Assembly (NCBI GenBank): GCA_947179485.1
Contig: OX359247.1
Span: 40,648,801 to 40,712,800, forward strand
Origin: Allacma fusca
Taxonomy: Eukaryota > Arthropoda > Collembola > Symphypleona > Sminthuridae
Direction: 5' to 3'
DNA length: 64,000 nucleotides
A program made the translations under genes and the position numbers. This document shows positions 34,533 to 46,985 of the stretch, piece by piece; the first letter of the stretch is position 1; each line of letters begins with the position of its first letter. Below the pieces are notes generated by a model, which did not search any database, was not told the DNA's origin, and saw nothing but the letters and a program-made list of their open reading frames with translations.

Positions 34533-37500
34533 TTCATTCCCCTCTGTGTTTATTCTATATTGCCGCTGTGTGTGGAACTGTGAGCAAGGAGAGCTTGGCT
34601 GGCTCAACTTGTGCTATGTTTGGGGCCTTGTCCTTGTCCTTGCAGAGTAGTTTCAGTTTGTTGTTGGAAGAATCCGCATCCGTATACCGGCAACTCTTGC
34701 TATTACGGATGGCTATTATATAGCGGTTATATAAAGGACATACATACATAAGGGTTATAGGGAGAGTCCATATAATGGTCAGTTTTTATAGCGTACAAAA
34801 ATTCCCCGTCCCCTGACCATCCGTTATATAGAGCCTGTAGTTATATACAGGAAGCTCCCAATATGAAAAACTCCCTATAGAGCAGTTTCATTATAAACAG
34901 AGTACATGGGAGCAAAAGTATTGGATTAAAATGTTTTTTACGCGAGTAGCCATTTTTATTCTAAATAAGAGCATTAGCAATAAGATGAGCATTGGCTACT
35001 CTTTGTAGTGACAGTGAATAGAGTGTGAGGACAGTTTAACATTTATTTAAGGTATAGTCAGTATAGTGTACAATGGTTAGTGGCTAGGAAGATAGGAGCA
35101 CAGAGATGAAGCTAAAACATTTAGGGGTATTAGAGTACTACGTAGTACTGGATACTCCGGATATTATTGTACTCTCGCTATATGCAAGAACCTTCATTGT
35201 TCATAGTAATAAATGTCTCCACGAGGTCAAAAATTAAGAGATGCAATGTCTGCAGATATTAGCCCAATGTTAATTATTCTCGTTAGGAAATTGTGTACGA
35301 TGAATTTTGTAAAATATTATGTATATAGAATGTATTGAGCAAATTGCATCAATTTTGTAAGGGGCAAAGCTAGTGACTGAATTTACATTTAAAGGGAAGG
35401 ACGATTTTTCTGTCCCATTTGGCTAAATTAAATTTCCTGAACTTCCCTTCTGTGAAATGCATTCTGAATAATTATTTTCATTTACATTTTTTATTTAAAA
35501 AAAAACATTAATACTTTTTGAACTGGCTAAATGATTGGAAATTGCAATATGCGCAATCATATTTGTGTGTTGGAGCAAGTCAGATTATATGTAGTGTTTC
35601 CTATCCTTTTTCTCTCCCCTGCTAGTCATAATAACCATAAATAAGAATAACTCATAAAATATTTGATTCCCACTCTGTTTGTAGAAAATGTTTTCGGGAT
35701 TTTGTAAAAGTTATATGATTGACCTCGGTCAATTTTTCAGTTCTGTCACCGGAGTCATGGACGTGAACTAAAGTCAGAGAATTCTACGGATTTTGAAATC
35801 AGCTATTGTTTATTTCTAGAAAAAATGTGTGCTCAAGTATTTTTTGACGCTGATTTGTAGGACATTTTAAGAGATTTTCAGTGAGCTACCACACAGGTCT
35901 ATACTTTGAGAATTCCGGACGGGATCCGTAAGAATAGAGAGCGCATTGGCTAACAATGTAAGTACATTATATATATTTGGGGGGAAGAATGTGAGGGTAA
36001 TCTTCTTACTCTGACTCTTCTGCTCAGAGATTTTAATGTCAAATTTTTTCCTACAATTTATACTCAAAGATTTCATATTTTATTTTTGTAAAGTTACAAT
36101 ACGGACAAAAATCACGTTTATTTTTATATTCGAACAAGTAAATCAACAGCCTAATTTTTGGTGAATGTACAATGTACAAATTATATTACGCATAAAATGC
36201 AAGCCTAAAATATGTTGATGGGAGCTGACAGTGAGCAAACTTCGTTTGAATCTAAAGAACGAAGGACATTACACTATGTGAGTGCTAACAAACTACTTAG
36301 CTAACAACACTTGAAGTGGATTAGAAAGAATTCAACATTATTATTTGAATGCAATCGAAAGTTTTTGAAATTACTCTCATACAAAGACGTCAATGTCTCG
36401 GCATGTCCATTTCAAACTTTCAAAAGGTATAAAAACGGGAAAGGGATTTTTTTGTTCCGTTGATTATGTCTGGGACTGTAAGCAAAATATTTGCCTCGGA
36501 GTTCGCACGAGGTCTATCGTAGTTACAATCAGTGGTATATGGATGTCTATATCCTCTTTCTATTATTTTTCCAGTTCACATGTCCCTATCCAAGTGTAAT
36601 GAAATTGCACCATGTGTTGTGCAAAAGTAGAAAAAAGTTATTGGCCCGCGTTTTTATGCGTAGTATCTAAGGTCATGAATTTTATTCCTAATTACTTATA
36701 AACATAACTACACGAGCGAACATCTTGCATAATTACGTACAACCCATGTGCAGAATTCTCCATAAGTTAAAGGTAGATCTATGCTGGACTGTTACTGTAT
36801 TTTAGCCCAATTTCAGTATTTACATACGTACATATGTAGATTATTATGCACGCGGTGCTAAGCATATGTTCCATGATATTTACCATAAGGGACAGTAAAT
36901 TTGAAATTTTATAGATCCTTACTCTCTTGAATCTGAGGTTCTTAACACAATAATAATTGTCTAAGTTAGTGAAAATAACTCAAACTGGTTTCCATGTAGT
37001 GAATGCTGTGAGAAAAATCTTCCAAGTTTATATGAAGAGCTCACAATTAGATGCGGAGTCCACTTTTTTTTTATAATTTGTTTTTATTTCAGAATAAATT
37101 ATTCTAAAGCAAGGGTCATATAATGTAGTTATAATACAGTAGGGAATTTCTCATATAATTGTACTTCCGTTGAGGAGCAGCGACCATAATCGACACATGC
37201 CTACAGGTCAAAGATCATCGGAAGTGAGTACAATAATTTTTTAGCTTAATTATTATTTTAGATTCAAACCGGAAAAAGTTCAAACTTTCCATTATTGTAA
37301 ACCGCCCTTAAGTCCACACATCAAACCACTACTGTAAATGTTCGTCAATACTACAACATTGTGCTAAGAATTGAAGAGCATCCCAATTGTAGCATCGTGA
37401 TAGCTAACAAATAATTTAAAAAAAAAATTAAGGCATGGGGTAATAATAAGTTTACCACCCAAGTCTTTCATCTGGAAAAACTGTAAGCAAAAATAAAAAT

Positions 37501-38101
37501 CAGAGAATAAAAAAATAAATGTAAAATAAATATGAATGAGAAATAATTCTATGATTGTCTCTATGATAACCCTTTTTTTTCAAAATTCACCCACAGTTTG
37601 GAGTAACTAGGGATAATAAGAGCTTAGGTGGGAGTAACGTCCATTTTTATGCATTTTATCAACCACTAATTTTCTATAATCAATTTGAGAGCCTTTGTTT
37701 AGAAGTAACTCCCATCTAGTACATAGCTTGTAGTCATTACGTGGAATTAATCCAATCGTAATCACACGAAAGATTATAAAAGACAAGTGTGTAGAATTTT
37801 GATAAAAGAATGAATTGTAGACTCTCTCGATGTAATTATGTAAATTTTATGCACTAATTTCATAGAAATTTAAAAATTTTAATCTTACATGAATAATAAT
37901 CCATCCCTTCTGGCTCTGCATTATTTTACCAGTTTCTGCATACCAGTACGTAGTAGTTCCCTGGCTACCAGTATAGTTTCAGTTTACCATGATCATTATT
38001 TGAAAAATATCTGCATTACAGAATCCACTAGAATAACATCGGAGCTCACTTTCCTATCACTTTAGATATTTATTGCCTTTTTGTCCTTTCACGTCAGCAG
38101 T
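34533..38101. other. Gene-free region with a pogo-like remnant
   Basis: Around 34700-34890 'TATATAGCGGTTATATAAAGG', 'TTATAGGGAGAGTCC' and 'CTCCCTATAGAGCA' phrases recall the interior of pogo/Tigger-type elements; near 35170 'TACTCTCGCTATATGCAAG' resembles the end of the 9144-9838 MITE. A perfect 16-bp palindrome AGTACTACGTAGTACT is at 35134-35149. From about 37590 the sequence is shared with 44178 onward (reductase upstream DNA). No coding exon was recognised. Confidence 0.4.
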
Positions 38102-41100
38102 ATGGATTTAATTTACTTATTGGGATTAATTGTGTTACTTTTCTCAATTATTTTTGTGGTCACTCTCGTTGTTGCGGACTGTGACATTGTCACTTTCCTG
38201 TGCTCTATTTTTGGAAAACAACCATGTAAAAAATCTACTTTCCTATTTTATCACTGCAGTTCTTATTGGGAACTTAATAAAATTTGCTCCCCTAGGTTCT
38301 CCAAGTTATCCTCTAGTTATCATATGCTATACAAATGAGGGGGGGGGGTAATTTTTTGTACAGTTTTATTCTGGATAGGAAAAAAAATAATCCAATGCAA
38401 TCAGTGAACAAATAAATAAATAATAAATTATGACTGGGAAGTTAAAAAATCTATTTAGTAAGACATTAGACATTTTTCAGTAATCCACTCTTCATCCAGC
38501 CTTCGTGGATATGGTAGCAGGAGCTTGTCGAATCCATCATTGTGTTTCACGTATTTCATCACCTACATCATTGCTTCGTGCAAGAAATTTCTTTTGGCGT
38601 CGTTATTAGGAAATTTCTGTATTAGAAGATCCTCCATGTCGATTTCAAGTTGGATTCCAAATGTTCACACAGATTTACCTAGGCGATTTTCCTAGCCATT
38701 CTGAACTCCACAAAAATCGATCATGCAAAAGCCAATTGCCAATTCAAATTGTCAAGCAAAAGTATCTGAGCCATTTTCGTTTTATTGCAAGGGGCAGTAT
38801 CATCGGAGATTATTGAATCTTCCGGGGTTAATGATTTTATCGGAAATCTGGAGGAATGAAATTATAATTACATGTGCCTCCAAATTCTGCAGGAAGGTGC
38901 AGGAAGTCTCCCCCCGTTCATTATCGGAAGACATTCACAAATCACATCCTATCCTGACGGTTTAATCGAATTGAGCAAGGATCAAACTCCATGTGGACGG
39001 GGGAAGTGGTTTCTCTTCTGTTACCCCTACAGTATTAATTCTGACTTAATTTAGAAAATTGCTCGTTATTTCTGTATTTACATATAATTACAAACACCGA
39101 TCGTTAGATCTTCAATAGAATTCTGTACACAAAACTGCCATTTATGACTAGTGTGAATAGATCTTGGAGAACCTAGGGGCACAGAGGACATTGAGCCCCC
39201 TAAACATAATTACGAATTCATAGGTTCGGGTATCCATTAATACTTGCATACGGGTAACTAATTACTAGTAATTGGATTTAGCGGAATACAAAGGGAAAGT
39301 TGTATGGATAACTGGAGCTTCCAGTGGAATTGGAGAAGGGATTGCAAAGCAGCTGGCAAAGGCCGGTGCCCGTCTGATTTTGTCCGCCAGAAGACAAGAG
39401 GAACTTGAGAGGGTCAAACGGGAATGTTTAAGTAAGAAATTAATAGTGTATTAATACGAGCAGCAGTATTATAGTTGTAATCAAAATTGTCCTACATTTG
39501 TACATCATCTTGATGTTTGAGTTTCACTACTGGGTTTTAAATCAAACATTAAATTCCATAAAGATGGATCCAGTCTAACGGAAAAGGACATTCTGGTTCT
39601 GTCTGTGGACCTCACTAATCTGGAATCGCATGAACCAGCTTTGAAAAATATTTTGAAGCATTTCGGAAAGGTATATAATTACGCTTTTATATATGTAATT
39701 ATAATTATGCGTATATGACAACTCACAGTTTAGTCATTCTCACAATCAGTAGACCCCATAAACAAGCATAATTTTGATTCATTTTGTACAGCTGGACGTG
39801 CTTTTAAGCAATGCTGGGCAAAGCCAGCAGGATGAATTTGTGAACTTGGACATGCTTATTGACAAGCACATTTTTGACATTAATGTATTCTCCGTCGTCA
39901 ACATGAATCGAGTGGTCGTAAACTATTTTTTAAAAAACGGTGGAGGACAGGTAGCCGTGGTATCAAGCCTAAACGGGAGGATTGCAGTTCCGTTAGGGTC
40001 AGCATATGCGGCTTCTAAACATGCAATTCACGTATGTAATTTTCATTGATTCTAGTATTTTGAATGTAATGAAAATTAAGAAGTTCTTGCTCCGTGTGAC
40101 GCACTTCTTTCCAACCGAACTAACCTAACTCTTACTGATGGTTGTTACTACCGACTCTTTTGAATGCCTCTCCAATTGGAATAGATGTTTTTTTGTAGTT
40201 TGGGATTGCTTGGATATCCTTTTGAAAATAATTGACGCACACAAATCCATCGGGTTTATACTTTGTTCCGCCCAAATGATCCGGTCTGTTCATTGCACAA
40301 AGTGATTGTCGTTTGTTGAGAGTCTTCAGTTGTCCCGAAATCTGTATTTTCCAAATTTTAAATCCTGGTCAAAATGAGTCCACATTTTTGAATTTAAAAT
40401 CTTCATAGAGGACAATTGGTCCTACGGAATAGGGACAAAGTCTCAAATGATTTCTTTTGGGTGAAACAGTGTTGAAAAGTACAGAAAATGGGTGCTTTTG
40501 AATACCCCGCCGAAAATTTTACTAGGATTTTGGAAGGATTAAAATTGTTGCTTTAAATGTCCACAATTAATTTCAACCCATCCCCATTTTATTTTTCTAA
40601 ATTTGGAACACTATACCACATTTTTTGATTTGTTTAAAAACCTCATCACAGACCAATTGTCCCAATGGGGCAAGGTCTCAGGTCATTCGCTCTTGAGGGA
40701 AAAACGTTTCGATAAAAAAATTGGTACTTTTGATTACCAAACCAAAACTTTGACTACGGTTTGAAAATTTCAGTTGACATTATATGATTGAGCAATTAAA
40801 TATCCTTAAAACGACCGAGATTGTCTTGGGAGACCAGTTATTGAAGTTTGTCGGAAGCACTAATAATCTCCAAAATTGTATTTTCGAAATTTTGAAAACA
40901 AATTGACACGAATTTAAGTTTTTAAAAATTTTAAATGTCAATTTTCAAAAAATTACTAAAATTTTAAGAAATTGATTTACTTTTGAGATGTACTAACTAT
41001 ATGCTACTACGTGCTACCACGTGTAACCTAATTATTTTGTTTGCCTAAAAATTTTAAGTTATAAGTAATATTCCAAATTCTTAAAATATTCTGAATACAA

Positions 41101-41732
41101 ATACTTGGTTTTACGAATGGCAATGATAGCATGCATGACCTTAATTGTTAATGTTTAAAAGGGATATTTCAACACCTTACGAATAGAAACCTGTGGGTAT
41201 AACGTCAGCGTCACTTTAGTTTGTCCAGGACTTGTTGACACTCCGATTTTTACAAAAGCAGTGACCAAGGAGCCCGAGAAGGTAAATACAAACTTTAACA
41301 ACCCTTATAAAGTCGTCATAAATACATACATATATTCATAGGTCTGCTAGCCTGGAAACTTTGTTACTGTGTTCATACATTGTAGGCAAACAACATTACT
41401 AAACCGCTAGGCTTACCTATTATGTCAGTGGAACGTTGTGCCTACTTAACTTTGATTTCTATGGCAAATCGACTGAATGAAAGCTGGATCTCAAAATTGC
41501 CTACAATCCCTATGGCGTACTTGGAAAATTACTGTCCAATAATATATCACATGTAAGTTTCACAGTCCGATGCAAAGAAAATGTATGGATACGTTTTAGT
41601 TGGAAAATAAGCTGACTGTTTGAATATTTTGTCTTAAAATGTTTTCCATATTACTGCAGAATCTACAAACGTGTTGGATGGAAAATGTTTGTAAATTTCA
41701 AGCAACACGTAGCTGGTGGGAAAAAATGCTGA
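38102..41732 (+). CDS. DHRS7-like short-chain dehydrogenase/reductase, copy 1
   Basis: Seven exons: 38102-38225, 39282-39431, 39564-39670, 39792-40031, 41162-41281, 41386-41552, 41660-41732, joining in frame to 326 aa (DHRS7 proteins are about 330-340). An N-terminal hydrophobic segment (YLLGLIVLLFSIIFVVTLVV) should anchor it in the ER membrane. Exon 2 has the NAD(P)-binding TGASSGIG, exon 4 the structural NAG (LLSNAGQ), the Ser (VVSSLNG) and the catalytic YAASK. It would reduce a carbonyl or oxidise an alcohol using NADP(H); substrate unknown (steroid or retinoid-type in vertebrate relatives). Intron 1 and intron 4 exceed 1 kb; the other introns are about 100-130 bp. Exon phases match copy 2 at 46986. 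Confidence 0.88.
38455..38670 (-). pseudogene. Coding-like remnant inside reductase intron 1, family unknown
   Basis: On the minus strand one frame reads like protein for about 70 codons (MEDLLIQKFPNNDAKRNF, then DGFDKLLLPYPRRLDEEW) with a single internal TAG. No family is recognised. It probably marks a decayed gene or transposon exon lying antisense in the intron. Confidence 0.3.
40080..41100 (+). repeat. Degenerate direct repeats in reductase intron 4
   Basis: Two blocks about 230 bp apart, near 40410 and 40645, share 'GACAATTGGTCC..GGGACAAAGTCTCA' / 'GACCAATTGTCCC..GGCAAGGTCTCA'-like text, followed by similar 'AAAACNTTT' tracts. They look like an old repeat; no coding. Confidence 0.3.
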
Positions 41733-43257
41733 AATCGTGTATTTTATTCGTTATAAACTTTGAGGATTCACTGTCATAATTATTAAAAAATACATAATGT
41801 GAATCTTCAGTTTTTTTACTAACTACATACCGTCACTACCTTATAAAAATATTAATCAGTCAGCAAATATTAGAATTGGCTGTTTACGTTTACATGCAAA
41901 ACGCCATCTTCAATACCATTCCATCATGAGCCCGTTAATTGATATATGATAATTAGTCATGGCTCTGTCAAAACGTATATGGAAAAGTTGTAAAGCTTCC
42001 TGACGCAAGAGGGCTCTAATGGGAACAAAATATCTTCGTACAATCTTCGCACATGTCCGATAGCTTTGAAAAAATAGATCCGCAATGTAAAAGTTTAACT
42101 TAAGGTGACATTACGAATTCCTTAGCACATACACATATAATTATATAATATGCAGGTTGTCTTCCTCCGCCCATAAACGAAGAAATTCAGTAATTATCCT
42201 TACTGTTCAATCGAGTTGAGCAAGATCAGCACACTCCTTGGAGAAGTGATTTCATTCTTGAGGAGTCCGGATTCCCGAAAAATTAATTTACCCCGACGAA
42301 GTCACCCTTTTCCTCGAACGTAGCCCCTGCACGACCCAATAAGTTCTGTTAGATAACAGGATTGACTTTTTCCGGAATTATGAGGTTCCCGGAAGCTTTC
42401 CTGTATTAATTCCGTAAATGAGCACCAGGGATTCAACATGAAAATCAATGCCGAGGGTCTCCTGGTTCAGAAATTTTTGAGCAACGACAAAAAATTAAGC
42501 AAAAAAAAACGTTATCACGTGCTAAAAAACACATGACTTTGATGAATTTGAGATGTTCCTGCAGTTTTATCTGCGAAGATGGGATAAAGTTTGAAAGGGG
42601 GTGGACGAACTACAAAATTGAATTTTGGAGTGGTTTTACTTATGGTCATAACAACTCCTGTAATTTTATTATTGTTTACCGATCATTTCATCTAGTTCAA
42701 ACTCGATTTTAAAGTTGCACTCTAGTCACGCAGAAAATTTCCATTTGCATCCGAATTTAGACTCGATTTTCAAGTGTAATTTGAAATCCGTTCAGGGCAT
42801 AGTTCTAGATGTACGGCAACCCACATGCATCATAGTATGTAATAGTATCGTTCACCCGTTTGATAACTGTCTCTAATCAGATCCGTGCTATCGGTGTGGT
42901 TTGATAATTTGCCGGATTATTCCTGATTGTGTGTCAATATTAATTTCGGTTTAATTATTCCACAGGCATCGAAAATCCTTTATGTAGAGTAACTCCCATG
43001 TCAATTGTAAGTATTTTCCTGAATAATTTCCGGTGAACATAGATTTCAAAAGGAACGTGTTTGCTTTTCACTGCGCCTGAAGAAGTACAGTGGACAGAAC
43101 TGCCGCACAATATTTTCATACATACAGATAGAATTGTGAGAATCACCTAAAATATTATCAAAATTATGAAAACAATTGAGTGTCTTTTTCCTCCTCCAGT
43201 TCTCAGATAATGATTTGTATTAACTCATGTGCGTAGTTTACTTTCATGCCTATAATA
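41733..43257. other. Gene-free spacer
   Basis: No exon was recognised. The text near 42200-42240 ('caatcgagttgagcaagatcag') resembles 38965-38990 ('taatcgaattgagcaaggatca') in intron 1 of the reductase, hinting at further old duplicated sequence. Confidence 0.35.
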
Positions 43258-44128
43258 GGCACGTCCAAAGATGGGCACCTCGCCTGAAACTAGGCCTTGT
43301 AAATAGGCAACTAGGAAGGAAGGAAAGCAAAATGGATAGGTTTTTAGGAAAGGAACTAGGAAGGTTGTAGAATTTATTCAAAACTAGGAAATAGAATAGG
43401 AAGGCTGAGAATATGTAAAATAATAGGCAAGTTCATAGGAAGGGTGAGGGAATTGGAAGGATCCTAGGAAGGACTACCAGGAACACATATATTTGATGCC
43501 AACCAGCGGCAAGAGATGAAACTGGTTTGTATGATTACTGCTAGTTATTTGTATTGGACCGTATAACGTTGAATAAACGACATAGTCAAACACAAACTGT
43601 GAAGAAATTCCACCCATATGGACCCCACTAATAGTTAGAAGTCTAGATTCGGTGTTTCCGTAGATTTCATGTTGTGCTGTGAACAGGGTATATTTTTAGT
43701 ACATTAATATTCTGAATGTTGCTAACGTTAAAATATATCTTACAGAAAATCAATCCAAACTTGGAACTTATCATGTGTTCGTCTAACAATATACATTTTA
43801 AATGATGACAATTATCATATTTACCCGCTTATGTTAATACAATACATATTGTTCCTCAACGCTATGCGTAAAGAAATATACAATTTTGACCCAACCAACT
43901 TTAAGGCTGAACAAAGGCAATTCAGGCTGAACTAGGCATTTTAGGCCCTACTAGGCAATTTAATAATCTGACAAGGAAATAGTAAGGGCAATTATATGCC
44001 CATTTTTAGGAAAAAGGAAATCAGCAAAAGTTCCGTTTAGGAAGGGTATTAGGAAGGACAATCGAGATTACATTGTAGAGGTAAGGTTTCAGGCGAGGAA
44101 AACCAGTTGCCCATCTTTGGGCACGTCT
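43258..44128. mobile_element. hAT-like MITE with TAGGAAGG repeats
   Basis: The ends are inverted: GGCACGTCCAAAGATGGGCA at 43258 and, reversed, AGACGTGCCCAAAGATGGGC ending at 44128, with a second shared block TCGCCTGAAAC further in. Flanks CTATAATA (43250-43257) and CTATAAAA (44129-44136) may be the 8-bp duplication (7 of 8). The left third consists of TAGGAAGGA-like units, the right third of AGGCTGAAC/TAGGCAATT units. No ORF. Exact end is uncertain by 1-3 bp. Confidence 0.7.
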
Positions 44129-44177
44129 CTATAAAAGCACTGACTGTTGGTAACTTATTTTTAATGAAATTTATTCA

Positions 44178-44765
44178 CAGTTTGGAATCACTAGGGATAA
44201 CAAGAGCTGAGATTGGGGTAAAGTGTATGTACATTTTTATCTATCAATAACTTTCCCAAATCCCAACCAATTTAAGCAGCCTTGGTTTAAAAACAACTCC
44301 CATTTGGTTTGGAAATATTTCCCGGAATAAGTTCCACGTTGCAGTGCAGAATCTACGGGAATAAATCCGATGCTCTTTTTTGTACCACTTTAAATATTTG
44401 TCTTATCTGTATTCTGTCTTACTGAGATTACAATATGGATTTAATATACTTATTTGGATTAATTGTGTTGCTTTTCTAGATTATTTTTTAATCACTCTCG
44501 CTGCTGCGGACTGTGACATATGTCATTCATTGTCACTCTCATGAGCTCTTATTTCGGAAAACAAGCATACACATTTGATTCAACTTTACTAAATCAATAC
44601 TAATCAATTACTAATTCATACGTACGTGTGTGCATTGATACATCTACCTGAATAACTAATTACTTGGAGGACCTAGAGGAACAGAAGTTATTGAGCACTC
44701 TAAGCATATTTAATTACCTAGTAATTCTTCAGGTTCAGGTGTCCATTAATACTTGCGTATGGGTA
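44178..44765 (+). pseudogene. Decayed third DHRS7-like copy (exon 1 and flanks only)
   Basis: From 44178 the sequence follows the upstream DNA of reductase copy 1 (37590 on: 'cacagtttggaatcactagggataacaagagct'-like wording). Exon 1 is recognisable at 44434 (MDLIYLFGLIVLLF) but is broken by a TAG at about 44479 and further damage (a duplicated 'tgtgacat/tcattgtcac' patch). Intron-1 text similar to 39160-39255 continues to 44765. Exons 2-7 are missing; the next DNA is a LINE fragment. This is a dead tandem duplicate between the two live copies. Confidence 0.75.
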
Positions 44766-44894
44766 TTGATCTCGTTGATCATAATACTTTAATTTTAATC
44801 CAAGTGTTAATTGAACTAAATATTAATTCCATACATATTCTGTAGTTGTGTAATTTTTTGAGAGGAAGGTAGCTATGCTGCAGAATTGGGAATA

Positions 44895-45300
44895 TTTTGT
44901 CCGATGTTCTTAGCGTAAATCATGGAACACCCCAAGGAACCAAATTAGCCCTACTTCTATTTGTAATACTAATAAATACTTTAGCGTCAAAATTCAATGT
45001 TAAATCAGCGGTATTTGTTGATAATGTCGCACTGGCAGAAAAGGTACACTAGATACTCCAAACCACCAATAACGAAAAGCGTACTAGATGATATCAAAAC
45101 CTGGTTCTCCGAAAAGAAAATATAACTTAATCCGAAGAAATGTTACAATTGATATAATCCAAGAAAGAATATTCTGTAACACTGATTTGCAAATTAGTGG
45201 AATTGTAATACCCAAAGCAAACGCAACTAGGCTACTAGGAGTCCAAATTGATGATAAAACCAAATGGAACAATCATAATGAATAATGAAAATACTGAAAG
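44895..45300 (+). pseudogene. LINE reverse-transcriptase fragment
   Basis: A broken frame shows HGTPQGTKLALLLFVILIN, matching the QG..L.P.LF block of non-LTR reverse transcriptases, then AVFVDNVAL, a degraded form of the A/Y-A-D-D catalytic box. Further on a short ORF (45088-45285) has ATRLLGVQIDDKTKWNNH, the thumb-region motif common in Jockey/CR1/RTE-like LINEs. Stops and shifts separate the blocks. Only a 5'- and 3'-truncated piece remains. Confidence 0.75.
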
Positions 45301-45626
45301 TTAATCGAAGAATTTACATGCTTCACTAACCGGGAATTGGTTTAATTTATAAGCAGGGTGCCCAGATTATTTGATTCTCAATTCAGAACTTCTAACAAAA
45401 GGGAGTTTCAAAATTCAGACACGTTTCAACGCAACTGTTTATATTTGGTTTGGATACACCCAAGAAAACTTGTTGATTCTATATAAATTCAAAATTTTGA
45501 ACGAGATCCTCCATGACAGAAAATAATTACATAAAAATATACATACAGAAAATACCTTAATTACACTGATTCTTCCGGTTCTTCATAAAAATCTACCAAA
45601 GTAACTTAAAGCAAAAGGAAAACACT

Positions 45627-45854
45627 TCAGTTTTTTCTATTTCTTGCATCTGATTCCACTGAAGAATAACATTCTGGAAATATTCTTTCATTTATCAAAA
45701 CTTCGAGTAAAAATGGAGCTAGAATATTTTGAACTAAAGCTGCAACTTTGGTTTTTCCCCAAGTCAATGAAACCGCCTCTTTAGAATCTGGACATATTTG
45801 TCTCACTAAACTAGAAAGACAGTCCGAACTTCTTGAAGGTTTTGGTGGTGCCAT
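45627..45854 (-). pseudogene. hAT-like transposase N-terminal fragment
   Basis: The ORF from a real ATG (MAPPKPSR) has KTKVAALVQNILAPF and CYSSVESDARNRKN, resembling the block 'K..A..I..NVLAP' and 'YS...DASN..N' seen in one lineage of hAT-related proteins. Only about 75 codons remain before a stop. It could be the remains of an autonomous partner of the many hAT-type MITEs nearby, but a link is not shown. Confidence 0.5.
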
Positions 45855-46985
45855 TACACGTCAGGGCTAAAATTCGGCAGCTGTAGTTTTGTTAGCAATG
45901 TTTTTAAATGCTTGAAACAGAGAAATTTGATTGACTCACGCACTTAGCGCTTGTTTTATAATTTTCTATCGAAATATAATTTTGAATTAGCGAAACCATT
46001 AGCACAACTTGCATCAAATCTGCAGGTGTTGCACCAAAAATACGTGTCTCCTCTGCTTCAATTATAATGAAACAGTATTCCTTTTCCAACTGCACAATCT
46101 AACACGCAGCGAGTAGACAAAAAAAGAATTGGATATTTAAATAGAGATTCTTAAAATTGTTGCATTACTGTGGAATCTACAGCCTCATTTGGAGATTTTG
46201 CATATTCAAAATAACGTGTCTTCGAAGGCGAAAAAACCTTTACAACAATGGCCTTTTGAAGACACTTAATATTAACATGTACACAATGAGAATTAGTTTT
46301 TCACACTTTGTAACTACAGAGATTACCTAGTAAAAAATATCATGTATTATGATTAGATTTTTAACTGTAAACATATCAACTGATATTTGGAATACCATTT
46401 CCTGAACAATTTTAAACACGAAAAATCACCCATAAAAGAGTATACATACATGCGTTTTCCGTGGCTGTAAATCGACAACAAATAGTGTGAGAAAGTTGGA
46501 AGTTTTACCGACACAAGAAGGTTAAGACAAAGTAATGATCACATTTAAGGGATATAATTTTCTGCCTTAAACTATACTAAATTAAATGTGTGAATATAAT
46601 TACATATATAAACCTGTCACATTTCTCAAATTCAAAGATCAGCTGGAAGCAATTCTGGGAATTTTTGTTCTAATAATCTCAGTAAAGAATGTCAGTCTTA
46701 TTGTAGTTGGTTGTATTATTGTTAGCAGTAAATTAAATTAAATTGAAAGGGCAGTCCATGTATGTACATATGATAAACTGAACGTTATTCTATGCAACTG
46801 TCAATTATGGGCAAAGGCCAAGTCGGTGTCGTGTCACGCAAGTAATAATTATTACAGTCCTGCCGTTGTGGACCTTTCCGGCTTTTAAATGAGCGGACAA
46901 AATGAAATTCTAGGATTTTTAAGTCATTCTTACATACACCTCACTCTCAACCAGAGAAACTACAGCGACTGGAAAATCTATTAAA
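45855..46985. other. Gene-free spacer upstream of reductase copy 2
   Basis: AT-rich; an unrecognised 63-codon minus-strand frame at 45904-46095 could be further hAT remnant. No clear promoter element was identified. Confidence 0.35.

Noticed and set aside
33601..34540. CRISPR-like or satellite array from the CCCTCG repeats
   Set aside because: Units are short, contiguous and without unique spacers, and the block has TIRs and target duplication.
45088..45285. 65-aa ORF as an independent gene
   Set aside because: Its LLGVQIDD motif belongs to the thumb region of the degraded LINE reverse transcriptase just upstream.
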